From the NCBI GenBank assembly GCA_903911925.1, contig CAIWFH010000087.1, forward strand, positions 1 through 64,000: 64,000 bases of DNA, given 5' to 3'. Origin of the DNA: an uncultured Acidobacteriaceae bacterium (GTDB lineage Bacteria > Acidobacteriota > Terriglobia > Terriglobales > Acidobacteriaceae). The translations under genes were made by a program, and so were the position numbers. This document shows, in pieces, positions 44,163-53,287 of the stretch (positions are counted from its first letter, which is position 1; each line of letters begins with the position of its first letter). The notes under the pieces were generated by a model. The model had not been told where the DNA came from, did no database searches, and saw nothing but the letters and a program-made list of their open reading frames with translations.

Positions 44163-45284
44163 TCAAATGCGCATCGGCATGAGCACGTAGCGGTACTTGT
44201 ACTCGGCGTCGGGATCTTCAGGGCGCATCTGGCCGGCGGATTGCGAATCCTTGAACTCGAGCCGCACTTCGCCTTCGTTGTTGAGGGCCTTGAGGAAGTC
44301 GAGAATATAGCCGGAGTTGAAGCCGACCATGATCGGGTCGCTCGAGTACGGCGTGTCGATGGTGTCTTCGCTCTCGCCGGACTCGGTTGAGCTGGAGCTG
44401 ATCTTGAGCTCGTTGCCCTCGAGGCGAAGTTTGATGGCGCCCGAGCGCTCGTCGGCAAACTGGGCTACGCGCTGGATGGCCGAGGCCAGTTCGCTTGAAC
44501 GGACGATGGCAAATTTTGTGTTGTCGCGGGGCATAACCGCTTCAAAGTTGGGGAACTGGCCGCTGAGTTTGCGGGTGCTCAGAGTGCGGTGGCCAACGCG
44601 GAAGAACAACGAATGCTCGTCGTCGGAAAATTCGATTTTTTCGGCCTCGGTGGACGAGAGTAATTGCTGCAACTCTGCCAGGGCCTTGCGCGGAATGAGC
44701 ACGCGCTTTTCGCCGCTGATGCCTTCCAGGGTCTCGTTGGGCTTTTCGACGTACGAGAGCCGGTGGCCGTCGGTCGCGACCATGGCCAGCGACTCGGCCT
44801 TGATGACCAGCAGGGCGCCGTTGAGCGTGTAGCGCGACTCCTCGCTGGAGATGGCGAAGATGGTGCGGGCAATCAGCGTCTTGAGCGCAACGGTGGAGAT
44901 GCTGGTGGCGGGAACGGTGGGGAACTCGGGAACCTGGGGATAGTTGGCGCGCGCCATGCCGACCATCTTGGTATTTGACCGGCCGGAGCGAATCTGCACC
45001 CAGTGGTTGTCAAGCAGCTTGATGGAGATGTCGCCTTCCGGCAGCAGCTTGATGTAGTCGTAAAGCTTGCGCGCGGGAATGGTGCAGGCGCCAGGCTTTT
45101 TTACTTTGGCTGGAGCGCTGGTGCGGATGGCCTGGTCCAGGTCGGTGGCCGTGATGTTCAGCCGGTCGCCTTCAGCCTCGATGAGAAAGTTCGACAGAAT
45201 CGGAATCGTCGTCTTGCGCTCGACCACACTTTGCGTCGCGGTAAGCTCTTTTACCAGTTCCTGGCGGCTTACGGTAATTTCCAT
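44163..45284 (-). CDS. dnaN: DNA polymerase III subunit beta (sliding clamp)
   Basis: A 373-residue clamp that holds DNA polymerase III on DNA, present as a ring dimer. Starting at ATG 45284 (MEITVSRQELVKELT), behind a GGGGG ribosome site, gives the usual length; the open frame reaches 45380 with in-frame ATGs at 45335 and 45284. All three clamp domains are readable (ERKTTIPILSNFL, ATDLDQAI, TDGHRLSY, PMRI end). It stands alone: no dnaA, recF or gyrB is next to it, so here the origin is not marked by a dnaA-dnaN pair. Confidence 0.95.
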   Translation of the reverse strand: MEITVSRQELVKELTATQSVVERKTTIPILSNFLIEAEGDRLNITATDLDQAIRTSAPAKVKKPGACTIPARKLYDYIKLLPEGDISIKLLDNHWVQIRSGRSNTKMVGMARANYPQVPEFPTVPATSISTVALKTLIARTIFAISSEESRYTLNGALLVIKAESLAMVATDGHRLSYVEKPNETLEGISGEKRVLIPRKALAELQQLLSSTEAEKIEFSDDEHSLFFRVGHRTLSTRKLSGQFPNFEAVMPRDNTKFAIVRSSELASAIQRVAQFADERSGAIKLRLEGNELKISSSSTESGESEDTIDTPYSSDPIMVGFNSGYILDFLKALNNEGEVRLEFKDSQSAGQMRPEDPDAEYKYRYVLMPMRI

Positions 45285-46003
45285 CGCTGCCCCCTGCACG
45301 GCGGGCTTCTCAACATCTGTTTCAACGATCGGCATAGACCCACCCTCGTTCCAGAAGCCAAGTTCCTGCACTGGCCACACTCTACAACAACTTGCGGTTA
45401 TGCGGAAACGGCTGTCTCTGATTCCTCTCGATTGTAGTCACCTCTGGGTTAAGGTGTGAGTGGAAAACAGGGTTGCTTCTGTTGATTCGTGCGCTGTTTA
45501 ATTTCCGGTGATTTTGGCCTTGCTTTGGCGTTGGGCATACGGCTTGGTTTGCCGAGATGAGAACCGCGCCACAGGTGCAACGGCTAGGGGTTATTCAGGG
45601 TATTAAGGAAAGAAAAGGATAGTAGTACCCGTAGTTGTCGAAGGAAAAGTGGAAAGTCGTCTTAAATCGATGGCCTGTCGTGAGTTGGGATGGTGCGCAG
45701 TTTTCTAAATCTCGGCTGTGCAATACAGGATTACTGGAAAAGAGGAGAGACAAGGCGAAGTGGTGGCCCAAGTTTCCCACGCTTCCCACAGGGGCACGAA
45801 TAAGGCCTGTTGAGAGCAGGTGGATTGTGTGAAAAAGACGGGCAGGTGCGCGCGGGACAATGGCTTCAAAGAGACCGGCGATGCACAGGGGGAGAAGAAC
45901 CGGCAAAGACGGAATCGAAAGGCGGACTCGCCAATTCGATCCCCCACAGATTGCATAATGCCACGAATCCGCAACAAAATTAAGAAAGGAGGCTGGGCGA
46001 AAA
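45285..46003. other. intergenic region upstream of dnaN and of a PhyH gene
   Basis: Divergent genes flank this 719-base gap, so it should hold both promoters. I looked for clusters of DnaA boxes (TTATCCACA or close variants) and found none with fewer than two changes. The ORF across 45595-46023 on the minus strand has no family resemblance. An AAGGAGG ribosome site for the PhyH gene lies at about 45987-45993. Confidence 0.4.
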
Positions 46004-46834
46004 ATGAGGAATCGGCTCTTCACCGACGGCGAAATCGAGGGTTTTGTCCAGGATGGGTTTATCCGGCTGGAGAATACGTTCCCATCCGAGACTGCCGCAG
46101 AGGCACGCGAAATGCTCTGGCGTGAGACAGGCTGCGACGCTCAAGACAAAGCGACATGGACCCGCCCGGTTATCCGGCTTGGAAACTGCCCCCAGGAAAT
46201 CTTTCGAAAGGCCGCGAACACGCCGAAGCTGCATGCGGCGCACGACGATCTGGTTGGAGCAGGCCGCTGGATTCCGAGGGATGGGTTGGGAGGCTTTGCC
46301 ATTCGCTTTCCGCATCCCGACGAGCCCGGTGACACGGGGTGGCATGTGGACGCGAGCTTTGCTCCAGAGGAGGGGGTAGATTCTCACCTCTATTGGAAGA
46401 TCAATGTGTGGTCAAAAGGCCGGGCGCTGCTCATGCTGTTTCTCTTCACGGATGTGTATGAGAACGATGCCCCGACGCGTATCCGATTGGGTTCGCATTT
46501 GCCGGTTGCGCGCCTGCTTGCACCTGCGGGCGATCAGGGAATGACAGCTCTGGAACTGGGGCTGTCTGCAGCGGATGCCACCGCAGGAATGCCTGAGACG
46601 CTCGCGACGGGAAAAGCCGGGACGGTGTACCTTTGCCATCCTTTTCTATTGCACGCCGCGCGGCCGCATCGTGGTTCTGTTCCGCGGTTTCTCGCCCAGC
46701 CTCCGTTGTATCCGAGAGGCCCGCTCGAGCTGATGCGAACCGATGGCCGCCATTCGCCTGTTGAACGGGCAGTTGTCCTTGCGCTCGGCGCAGAGTGGAA
46801 TCATGAACCGGACAAATGCCATGGTTCCCGGTAA
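46004..46834 (+). CDS. phytanoyl-CoA dioxygenase (PhyH) family protein
   Basis: A 276-residue Fe(II)/2-oxoglutarate-dependent oxygenase fold. The iron ligands are His and Asp in WHVDASF (about 112-115) and a distal His in LCHPFLLHAA; an Arg in the C-terminal part (HRGSVPRF) may bind 2-oxoglutarate. PhyH-type enzymes hydroxylate diverse small molecules or lipids, so the substrate is open. No signal peptide is seen, so it is probably cytoplasmic. It is preceded by dnaN (divergent) and followed by an unrelated gene. Confidence 0.85.
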   Translation: MRNRLFTDGEIEGFVQDGFIRLENTFPSETAAEAREMLWRETGCDAQDKATWTRPVIRLGNCPQEIFRKAANTPKLHAAHDDLVGAGRWIPRDGLGGFAIRFPHPDEPGDTGWHVDASFAPEEGVDSHLYWKINVWSKGRALLMLFLFTDVYENDAPTRIRLGSHLPVARLLAPAGDQGMTALELGLSAADATAGMPETLATGKAGTVYLCHPFLLHAARPHRGSVPRFLAQPPLYPRGPLELMRTDGRHSPVERAVVLALGAEWNHEPDKCHGSR

Positions 46835-46949
46835 GGGCAGATGCCTGGGCGAGTTCCCATTCCAGCAAGACAAAGAATGCGAATGCCGGATTTTCGAGTG
46901 TGCCGGGAAGCCGCGCTCTTAGACTTTGCTGTTGAGGGGGGCAACGGCC

Positions 46950-47759
46950 ATGAGCATCGACATCGGGCGGCTGGAAGGCGAGTTGTTGCAGATGTCGACC
47001 GAAGGCGCGCCAGGCCGGGAGTTTTGCGAGGCCATCGCCGAGTTGGCCAGGACCGGACGATTTGCCCAACTGAAAGAGATTCTGCCGGGCATTGTGTACG
47101 ACGAGTTGTGCCAGCGCTACCGGCAAAACCCGGCGGCGTTTGTGGCCGGGTGGCAGATGCTGGCGCGGGAGATGCGGCAGGGGTTCATCCAGCACGCCCG
47201 GCAGCGGCTCACTTCTCTGACGCGGCTGCAGCAAGCGGAAAATGGCGCGGCGGCTCCGGCATGGCAAGAGATTCAACGGGCCCTCGATGGGCAGCAGAAC
47301 GACCTGCTGCGCGCCGCTTTTGCCCTGGAGATGCTGGAACTGGTTGAGCCGGCGGTCTTCCGCGCGACACACCTGCGCGAGTGCGTGGTGGCGTCGTCGA
47401 GTTCAGAAGAGGCCGACCGCTACCTGGATGAGGCCACCCGCTGCTATTTCTTTGGGATGTTTACGGCGTGTGCGGTGATGTGCCGGTCGGTGCTGGAAGA
47501 GGCCATCAAGCAGAGGTTGCCTGCGACGCTGACGCGCCAGATCGGCACCCGCTATCGCAACGCCGCAACCTTGGGCAACCTGTTGCACGAAGTGAATAAT
47601 AACCTGCTGCTGACGGGCATTGATGCCGAGTTTCCGCAGGTGGCCAACCAGGTAAACGATACGGGAAAGAAGGCCGTGCACCAAGGTTTGCTCTCCGAGG
47701 ATGAGGCCCGCGGGTGCCTGCAAAACGCCCGCCGGGCGCTGCAGTTGCTGTTGTGCTAA
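46950..47759 (+). CDS. hypothetical protein, DUF4145-like C-terminal region
   Basis: A 269-residue helical protein. The ATG at 46950 (MSIDIG) follows a GAGGGGGG stretch; the open frame runs 24 bases further upstream. The C-terminal 125 residues (EADRYLDEATRCYFFGMFTACAVMCRSVLEE, AATLGNLLHEVNNNLL, AVHQGLLSEDEA) resemble DUF4145/HEPN-like helical domains. The N-terminal half is Glu/Leu-rich. No neighbour helps; a HEPN-type nuclease is only a possibility. Confidence 0.6.
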   Translation: MSIDIGRLEGELLQMSTEGAPGREFCEAIAELARTGRFAQLKEILPGIVYDELCQRYRQNPAAFVAGWQMLAREMRQGFIQHARQRLTSLTRLQQAENGAAAPAWQEIQRALDGQQNDLLRAAFALEMLELVEPAVFRATHLRECVVASSSSEEADRYLDEATRCYFFGMFTACAVMCRSVLEEAIKQRLPATLTRQIGTRYRNAATLGNLLHEVNNNLLLTGIDAEFPQVANQVNDTGKKAVHQGLLSEDEARGCLQNARRALQLLLC

Positions 47760-47969
47760 GGGGCGCGGCTCACTGCTGCTGGATGCAGCGCGATGATGCC
47801 ATCCAGGTTTGCGCTGGTTCGCTCATGATCAGCGTCTTCCGCCAGATAGAGCGTTCCCGTCGCCTCGGTGCTGTTTACAGAGGAGTAACTTCCCAATCGC
47901 CGACAATACGCCATGAACAAGGCGAAAATTATCTAACTATATGCAGATAATGCCGCTTCAAGCTCACCC

Positions 47970-48482
47970 TTACAACCAGCACCAATAGCCGGGGTTCTTT
48001 ACAATTTGCACGCGAGGATGCAAATCTTTCAGTCTTCCGGCGTCATTTCTTACATTCAATTCAATGGTGAAGAGACCATTTCTGACGCCCTCGAAATCAC
48101 CAAGGAGACAACTGGTTGATGTTGCACTCCACGCGTCAGCCCTGATCGGGTTGGCTGGCCAATTCTTAATCAAGGTCGTTCCATCCAAAATCCTCCACTC
48201 CAGGTCAAGCAGAGCCGGTCTGTTGCATTCATGTCCAGAACGTGGCGGCCCCAGATCGCAATCAAGTTCCTCTAGTGGCATGCGCCGGTCTACATCAAGC
48301 CAGACATGGTAGTCGTGTTTTCCGACAGGGAATTCTTGACTGCGCCAAACGCCTTCACTTAACGGCACTGGAAAGCTGGGGGCGGGCGTGCAGCGAAGCG
48401 ATATGACTGCTGCATTTGCCGCCGTGCAGCCAGATAGCACGCCCCAGCCTAATGCTCCTTGGATAAGTTGTCGCCGAGTCAT
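47970..48482 (-). CDS. secreted or lipid-anchored hypothetical protein
   Basis: A 170-residue protein with a Tat-like N-terminus (MTRRQLIQGALGWGVLSGCTAANA) that also contains a lipobox-like LSGC, so it may be a Tat-exported lipoprotein. The mature part has a beta-rich pattern (VWRSQEFPVGKHDYHVWLDV, SATSTSCLLGDFEG) ending in a Trp-rich NPGYWCWL. It belongs to no family I can name. It lies between two unrelated plus-strand genes, about 210 bases from the DUF4145-like gene. Confidence 0.6.
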   Translation of the reverse strand: MTRRQLIQGALGWGVLSGCTAANAAVISLRCTPAPSFPVPLSEGVWRSQEFPVGKHDYHVWLDVDRRMPLEELDCDLGPPRSGHECNRPALLDLEWRILDGTTLIKNWPANPIRADAWSATSTSCLLGDFEGVRNGLFTIELNVRNDAGRLKDLHPRVQIVKNPGYWCWL

Positions 48483-48761
48483 GCCGTCATATTACAAGAA
48501 GAGTTGGGCTGCTTAGGCATGATGTCGAACCGTTTCTTTTTGTTCCGAGTGCATTACCGCCAAACCGGAAATAACTCCGATTTGCCAACGGCCCTTTGCC
48601 TGAATTGAAATCGATGCGGCGAGCGAAATCGGCAACAAGCGGCGTCCCATTCTTTTTACGGCGCCGCTTGCAGACAATTACCGACTGCTGGCGCACACTT
48701 ACAGATAGCAGTCCAGTGTGCAAAGTCTGTCTGGGGACACGCCCCGTCCGTACCACGCTGC

Positions 48762-48861
48762 CGATTTACCCCACCCCTCCCCCACTTTTGCCGCAACCCC
48801 AATAAAAGAAAAGGATTAGCTCAAAAACACCCGTTTCGCACCACCAAAACAAAGGACTTAG
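48762..48861 (-). repeat. 100-bp dispersed repeat, copy 2 (inverted)
   Basis: Reverse complement of copy 1 (3984-4083) with about 14 differences over 100 bases and no gaps. It lies in the 476-base gap 48483-48958 between the hypothetical gene and folC. The rest of the gap holds no supported gene; the ORFs across it share only the repeat-derived peptide with ORFs near copy 1. Confidence 0.8.
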
Positions 48862-48958
48862 TGGGTGGCCTCGGTCTCGATGACCGATCCTAGCCCACAT
48901 GAGGGCGTCACCGGTCCTGGCTACGCCGAACGGGATGCGCCTTTATACTGAAGTTTCC

Positions 48959-50281
48959 ATGTCCTACGCGGCAGCTATCGAACAACTGAACGCCAAGGTG
49001 CCTGAGCTCTTTACGGGAGTGGGTGTGCCGCGGCGCAAATTCTCGTTGGACGAGATTGGCGTGCTGCTGGGCGCGTTGGGCGATCCGCAACTGCGGTTTC
49101 CCTCGGTTTTGATTGCCGGCACGAATGGAAAAGGCTCGACTGCCGCGACCCTGGCCTCGATTCTGATTGCCTCAGGGCTGCGTACCGGCCTCTACACCTC
49201 GCCGCACCTGGCGCGGGTGAATGAGCGGATTCAGATGAACAGCACGGAGATTGCGGACGAGGCTTTTGCGGCCTTGTACTTCCGTGTGGATGATGCAGCG
49301 CAACAACTTGTGCTGGATGGGCGGCTGGCGCAGCTTCCCAGTTTCTTTGAGATTCTGACCGCGCAGGCGCTGTTGTATTTTGCCGAGGCGGGCGTGGAGA
49401 TTGCCGTGCTCGAGGTGGGCATGGGCGGGCGGCTGGACGCGACCAACATTGTGGATCCGCTGCTCTCGGTGATTACCGACATCTCGCTGGAGCACACGGA
49501 GTGGCTCGGGCCCACGGTCGCGGCCATCACCCGGGAAAAGGCGGGGATTCTTCGCCGGGGCGGAACGATGGTTACCCTGCCGCAGCTTCCTGAGGCCAAC
49601 CAGGTGCTGGGCGAAATTGCGGCCGAGCTGGAAGTCCGCGGCGTGAGCGCTGCGGAATATATGCCGGCGATGGGCGTGATCGGCGCCTACCCAGTTGAGG
49701 TTTTAGGCGCGGAGGTCAGCGTGGATTCGCCGCTGGCTGGCGCGCATCAGCACCGCAACATTGCGCTGGCGATTGCGGCATCCGCCGAGCTGGCCAAGAC
49801 GCATGGGTTCCCGATTTCGTCGGCATCGATGGCGGCCGGCATTCGGCAGACGCGCTGGCCGGGCAGGCTGGAGCACATCAAACTCCGGGGCGTGGAATGG
49901 ATTCTGGACGTGGCGCACAATCCTGCGGGAGCGTGGGCGCTGGGGGCCGGACTGCGGGATGCTCTGGAGGGGAACAAAAAGCGAACATTGGTCTTCAGTT
50001 GCTTGCGTGACAAGCCGGTTGAGGAGATGGGGCAGATACTCTTCCCGCTGTTCGACGAGGTGATTGTTGCGCCCATCCATAACGCCCGGGCGGCGGCAAC
50101 GGCCGACTTGCAGGCTGCCGCGCATGCCTCCGGAGTGGCCGCCTTAGCCGCTGATTCTGTGGCCCAGGCTTTGGAACTGGCGGCAATTCGCAGCCAGGGT
50201 GGAGTGGTGGTGGTTTCCGGTTCTGTATACCTGGTGGGCGAGGCGCGTTCTCTGCTGCTTGCGGAAAGCGAGGGAAAATGA
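48959..50281 (+). CDS. folC: bifunctional folylpolyglutamate synthase/dihydrofolate synthase
   Basis: A 440-residue Mur-ligase-fold enzyme that adds glutamate to dihydropteroate and folates. The P-loop AGTNGKGSTAAT, HLARVNERI and LDVAHNPAGA motifs are present. I take ATG 48959 (MSYAAAIEQLNAKVPELF); other in-frame starts lie upstream at 48935 and 48899. It overlaps plsC by 4 bases (ATGA), so both are translated from one transcript. Confidence 0.93.
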   Translation: MSYAAAIEQLNAKVPELFTGVGVPRRKFSLDEIGVLLGALGDPQLRFPSVLIAGTNGKGSTAATLASILIASGLRTGLYTSPHLARVNERIQMNSTEIADEAFAALYFRVDDAAQQLVLDGRLAQLPSFFEILTAQALLYFAEAGVEIAVLEVGMGGRLDATNIVDPLLSVITDISLEHTEWLGPTVAAITREKAGILRRGGTMVTLPQLPEANQVLGEIAAELEVRGVSAAEYMPAMGVIGAYPVEVLGAEVSVDSPLAGAHQHRNIALAIAASAELAKTHGFPISSASMAAGIRQTRWPGRLEHIKLRGVEWILDVAHNPAGAWALGAGLRDALEGNKKRTLVFSCLRDKPVEEMGQILFPLFDEVIVAPIHNARAAATADLQAAAHASGVAALAADSVAQALELAAIRSQGGVVVVSGSVYLVGEARSLLLAESEGK

Positions 50282-51090
50282 GCCGAAGACCCGACAAGTT
50301 GCCGAGGACTCATCGCTGGCGCACCAACGCGATCCAGGTGCCGCTGATGGCGGCGAGCACAATTATCTGCGGATCGCTTTCGCTGCTTTCTTCTCTCTTC
50401 GACCGCAGCGGCCGGGTGCAGCACAAGATTGCGCACATATGGGCGAGGTCGCTGGTGTTGTGCACAGGCTGCCCGCTGACCGTGCACGGCGCAGAAAACC
50501 TGCGCAAGCACCCCGTGGTTGTGTTTGCGGCGAACCACACCTCGTACATGGATACCCCGGTCGTCTTCGGCGCGCTGGATTGCCAGTTTCGCATTCTGGC
50601 CATGAAGAAGCTGTGGCCGGTACCCATCATCGGTTGGTGGCTGAACCGGTCCGGCCAGATTCCCATCGACATGACCAATCCGGGCGCAACCCTTTCCAGC
50701 CTGGGCGCCGCAATCAAGGCCTTGCGCGCGGGCATGCCACTGTTTATCTTTCCGGAGGGCGGGCGCACCACGGACGGCGAATTGCAGCCGTTTCTCTCTG
50801 GCGCAGCGTTTTTGGCGATTCGCGCCCAGGTGCCAGTCGTGCCGATTGCGCTGAGCGGCGTGTTTGACCTGCTGCCGCCGCACACGCGGCATTTTTATCC
50901 GAGCGCGCTGACCATGAGCGTGGGCGAACCAATTGAAACAGTTGGCATGAACCTGCGCCAGATGGACGAGCTTACCGAGGGGGTGAAGAGTGCGATAGCG
51001 GCGATGCTTGGCAAAAGCACCGACGCGGCCTGTTCCGAGGAGCCCGTTCTTCTGGAAGGCGAACAATCGGAACAGGTTGAACAAGCGTAA
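50278..51090 (+). CDS. plsC: 1-acyl-sn-glycerol-3-phosphate acyltransferase
   Basis: A 270-residue membrane-bound acyltransferase that makes phosphatidate from lysophosphatidate. It has the NHTSYMD motif (HX4D), FPEGGRTTDG and the VPVVPIALSG block, with an N-terminal hydrophobic stretch. It is translationally coupled to folC by a 4-base overlap. The C-terminal 30 residues are Glu-rich and poorly conserved. Confidence 0.9.
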   Translation: MSRRPDKLPRTHRWRTNAIQVPLMAASTIICGSLSLLSSLFDRSGRVQHKIAHIWARSLVLCTGCPLTVHGAENLRKHPVVVFAANHTSYMDTPVVFGALDCQFRILAMKKLWPVPIIGWWLNRSGQIPIDMTNPGATLSSLGAAIKALRAGMPLFIFPEGGRTTDGELQPFLSGAAFLAIRAQVPVVPIALSGVFDLLPPHTRHFYPSALTMSVGEPIETVGMNLRQMDELTEGVKSAIAAMLGKSTDAACSEEPVLLEGEQSEQVEQA

Positions 51091-51194
51091 GTGTAAGCAA
51101 ATAAATAGATTAATGAAGGCTAGTTACTCCTGAGGCATCCCTGTTTTTATTGCATCTTCACCACGGGGCTTCAGGTGAGTACACTAGGGTCTCC

Positions 51195-51929
51195 ATGTGC
51201 GTCCACATTGCAATTCCCGAACCCACCAGCAACGACTCCGCCTACAACCAGCGCACCTTGCCACAGTACTTTTTCGCACTCCACGCCGCGGGTGCCACCC
51301 CCATCCTGGTTCCGCTGCACGAGCGACAGGACCGGGTGGCTCGGCTGCTGGCCGGAGTACAGGGAATCCTGCTTCCGGGTGGCCCCCGGGATATCGATCC
51401 GGAAAGATATGGCGAGGCTCGATTGCCCGAATGCGGAGAGACAGACCCTGGCCGCACCGCGGCGGATGAGTTGCTGCTCCAGGATGCCTTCAACCAGCAC
51501 AAGCCTATCCTGGGCATCTGCCTGGGCGCGCAGACCCTGAATGTCTGGCGCAACGGGTCCCTGATCCAAGACTTGAAGACCGCCGTGAACCACGAGCCGG
51601 GCCGGGAATTGGCGGAGGCGCATTCGGTTAGGATCACGCCGGGGTCGAGGTTGGCGGGGCTCGTACCCCAGATCGAAAGGCCGGAACCGCGTGTGAATTC
51701 GAGCCACCACCAGGCGATTCGAGAGGCCGGCGACAATCTGCTGGTGAGCGCGGTGTCTCCATTGGATGGCGTGATTGAGGCCGTCGAACTGGAATCGGCC
51801 GACCATTTTGTTCTTGCCGTGCAGTGGCACCCGGAGCGGGACTATACGAGCAGCGCCTTTTCGCGGGCTATCTTGGGCGCATTTGTGCAGGCGGCCACGG
51901 TTTGGCAACCGCGGCGGATTGAGGCCTAG
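51195..51929 (+). CDS. class I glutamine amidotransferase-like (gamma-glutamyl hydrolase type)
   Basis: A 244-residue GATase1-like hydrolase of the PuuD/peptidase C26 group, which cleaves gamma-glutamyl bonds. The nucleophile Cys is in ILGICLGAQTLN, and the His-Glu pair is in VQWHPERD. I choose the ATG at 51195 (MCVHIAIPEPTSN); the open frame begins at 51150 with a poor start. It ends 12 bases before rsmG, so they may share a transcript. Whether it acts in polyamine or other gamma-glutamyl metabolism is unknown. Confidence 0.85.
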   Translation: MCVHIAIPEPTSNDSAYNQRTLPQYFFALHAAGATPILVPLHERQDRVARLLAGVQGILLPGGPRDIDPERYGEARLPECGETDPGRTAADELLLQDAFNQHKPILGICLGAQTLNVWRNGSLIQDLKTAVNHEPGRELAEAHSVRITPGSRLAGLVPQIERPEPRVNSSHHQAIREAGDNLLVSAVSPLDGVIEAVELESADHFVLAVQWHPERDYTSSAFSRAILGAFVQAATVWQPRRIEA

Positions 51930-51940
51930 GCCGTGCAAGT

Positions 51941-52588
51941 ATGAGCGAGGAATCGCATAGAATCGGTTCGCGCCTGAACGAACTGCTGGTTGCGGCCGGA
52001 TTGGAGCCACTGGGAGCTTCGGTCTGTGATCGGTTCGGTGAATACTGCTCCCTTCTGGTTCGCTGGAACGCGCGCGTCAACCTTACGGCAATCCGGGACG
52101 AGGAAGGGATTCTCTCTCGGCACTTTGTCGAATCGATTGCCAGTGCCCGAGCTCTGCCCGTCGGAATTGATTCGCTGCTTGATTTCGGCTCAGGCGCAGG
52201 ATTCCCCGGGATTCCCATCGCCCTCTGCCGCGCGGAGATTGCGGTAACGCTGGCCGAGTCGCAGGGCAAAAAGGCAGCATTCCTTCATGAAGCTGTGCGG
52301 GTTCTGGGAGTCGGCACGAAGGTGCATACGGGCCGGGGAGAGACACTTGGGACGCAATTTGGCTGCGTGACTCTTCGTGCTGTGGACCGGATGCAGGAAG
52401 CGATAATAGCCGCCGGGTTGCTGGTTCGGGTGGGTGGATGGCTTGCGCCCATGACCTCCATCGGCGAGTTGGAGAAGGTGAAGTCGGCGGCTGGGGCAGA
52501 CTTCGACTGGGGGCGCACGGTGAAGTTGCCCGGCAGCGATGACAGAATCCTGGCGCTCGCGCAGCGGAAGGTTAGTTCGCGAGCTTGA
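51941..52588 (+). CDS. rsmG: 16S rRNA (guanine527-N7)-methyltransferase
   Basis: A 215-residue GidB enzyme that methylates G527 in 16S rRNA, affecting streptomycin response. It has the SAM motif LLDFGSGAGFPGIPIA (about 80-95) and the usual N-terminal VRWNARVNLTAI. In many bacteria gidB sits just before parA and parB near the origin, which is the case here. Its 3' end overlaps the 3' end of the broken DUF3788 gene by 17 bases. Confidence 0.93.
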   Translation: MSEESHRIGSRLNELLVAAGLEPLGASVCDRFGEYCSLLVRWNARVNLTAIRDEEGILSRHFVESIASARALPVGIDSLLDFGSGAGFPGIPIALCRAEIAVTLAESQGKKAAFLHEAVRVLGVGTKVHTGRGETLGTQFGCVTLRAVDRMQEAIIAAGLLVRVGGWLAPMTSIGELEKVKSAAGADFDWGRTVKLPGSDDRILALAQRKVSSRA

Positions 52589-52995
52589 TGAGGGTGAGCT
52601 TGCGGATCGATGCCAGGTCCGTGCTCCCTCTGGCCATGATGCGGATGCCGGTTCCTTCAGCGTACCGTGGAGCTTCATCGATGAGTTTGAGGATGGTCTT
52701 GGGGAGTCTCGTTTCGTGAGCTGCCTTGACCGCCTTGTCGCCTGGAACAAATGCTACGCGGAAGGAACCTTGGCAGGGACCGAGATAGAGGATTGTCCTC
52801 TTCTTGAGTTTGAGGCGCAGGGACCAGCCGTATTTGGGTGAGCTGGACTTCTACTCCTGTTTGGGTGACATGCTGCTCGGTGGCCAGCCAGTCGATGAGG
52901 AGATGCCATGCTTCTGCGGATGGCCCGCGGGCTGAGGTTATTTCAGTTTCTGTGGGTTGTGTTGTTTGAGCGATGAAGGCGTTCGGGATGTCCAA
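52572..52995 (-). pseudogene. DUF3788 protein, frameshifted with an amber codon
   Basis: From ATG 52995 one frame gives MDIPNAFIAQTTQPTETEI and, further on, DWLATEQHVTQ, then goes off family. In another frame the protein continues with KSSSPKYGWSLRLKLKKR, YLGPCQGSFRVAFVPGDKAV and LPKTILKLIDEAPRYAEGTG to a TAA at 52572, which is the DUF3788 core. Just before the core, on the minus strand, CACCCAAACAGGAGTAGAAG looks like a four-base insertion plus a TGG-to-TAG change in an ancestral VTQEWKSSS. Two lesions make a working product unlikely. Confidence 0.78.
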
Positions 52996-53245
52996 GATGT
53001 TCCTTTCGATGCGGACTGGATGCCGAGTTGAGGTGGCGGCACTTCATGGCAGACAGTGTAGCGGATGATGCAAAGCATGGGTGAAGGTTTTTCGATGGAA
53101 AAGGTCACGGCTTCGGTTGATTGAAAGGGGATTTCCGGGCCCGAGACCGGCCCACCTGGCTGCTGCTGAGGACCGCCGGATTCTGGGCTGACCCGGGGGG
53201 GACGGTGCGAGAAGGGAAAATTCGAAAGCCAACTGACGGGGAGAC

Positions 53246-53261
53246 TGTTCCACGTGGAACA
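53246..53261. promoter_or_regulatory. parS site 1
   Basis: TGTTCCACGTGGAACA is a perfect 16-base palindrome matching the ParB-binding parS consensus of bacterial chromosomes (TGTTtCACGTGaAACA, with C and G at two positions). It lies about 330 bases upstream of parA in a non-coding stretch (52996-53577). Confidence 0.88.
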
Positions 53262-53287
53262 TTTCCCTGAAGGTACCCAAAGCAGGA

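Noticed and set aside
45595..46023. 142-residue ORF upstream of dnaN on the minus strand
   Set aside because: No ribosome site or family resemblance and it overlaps the start of the PhyH gene.
48487..48756. 89-residue ORF on the minus strand before folC, and its plus-strand counterpart at 48596-48805
   Set aside because: No family resemblance and no convincing start. The plus-strand ORF runs into the 100-bp repeat, and its end peptide recurs next to the other repeat copy.
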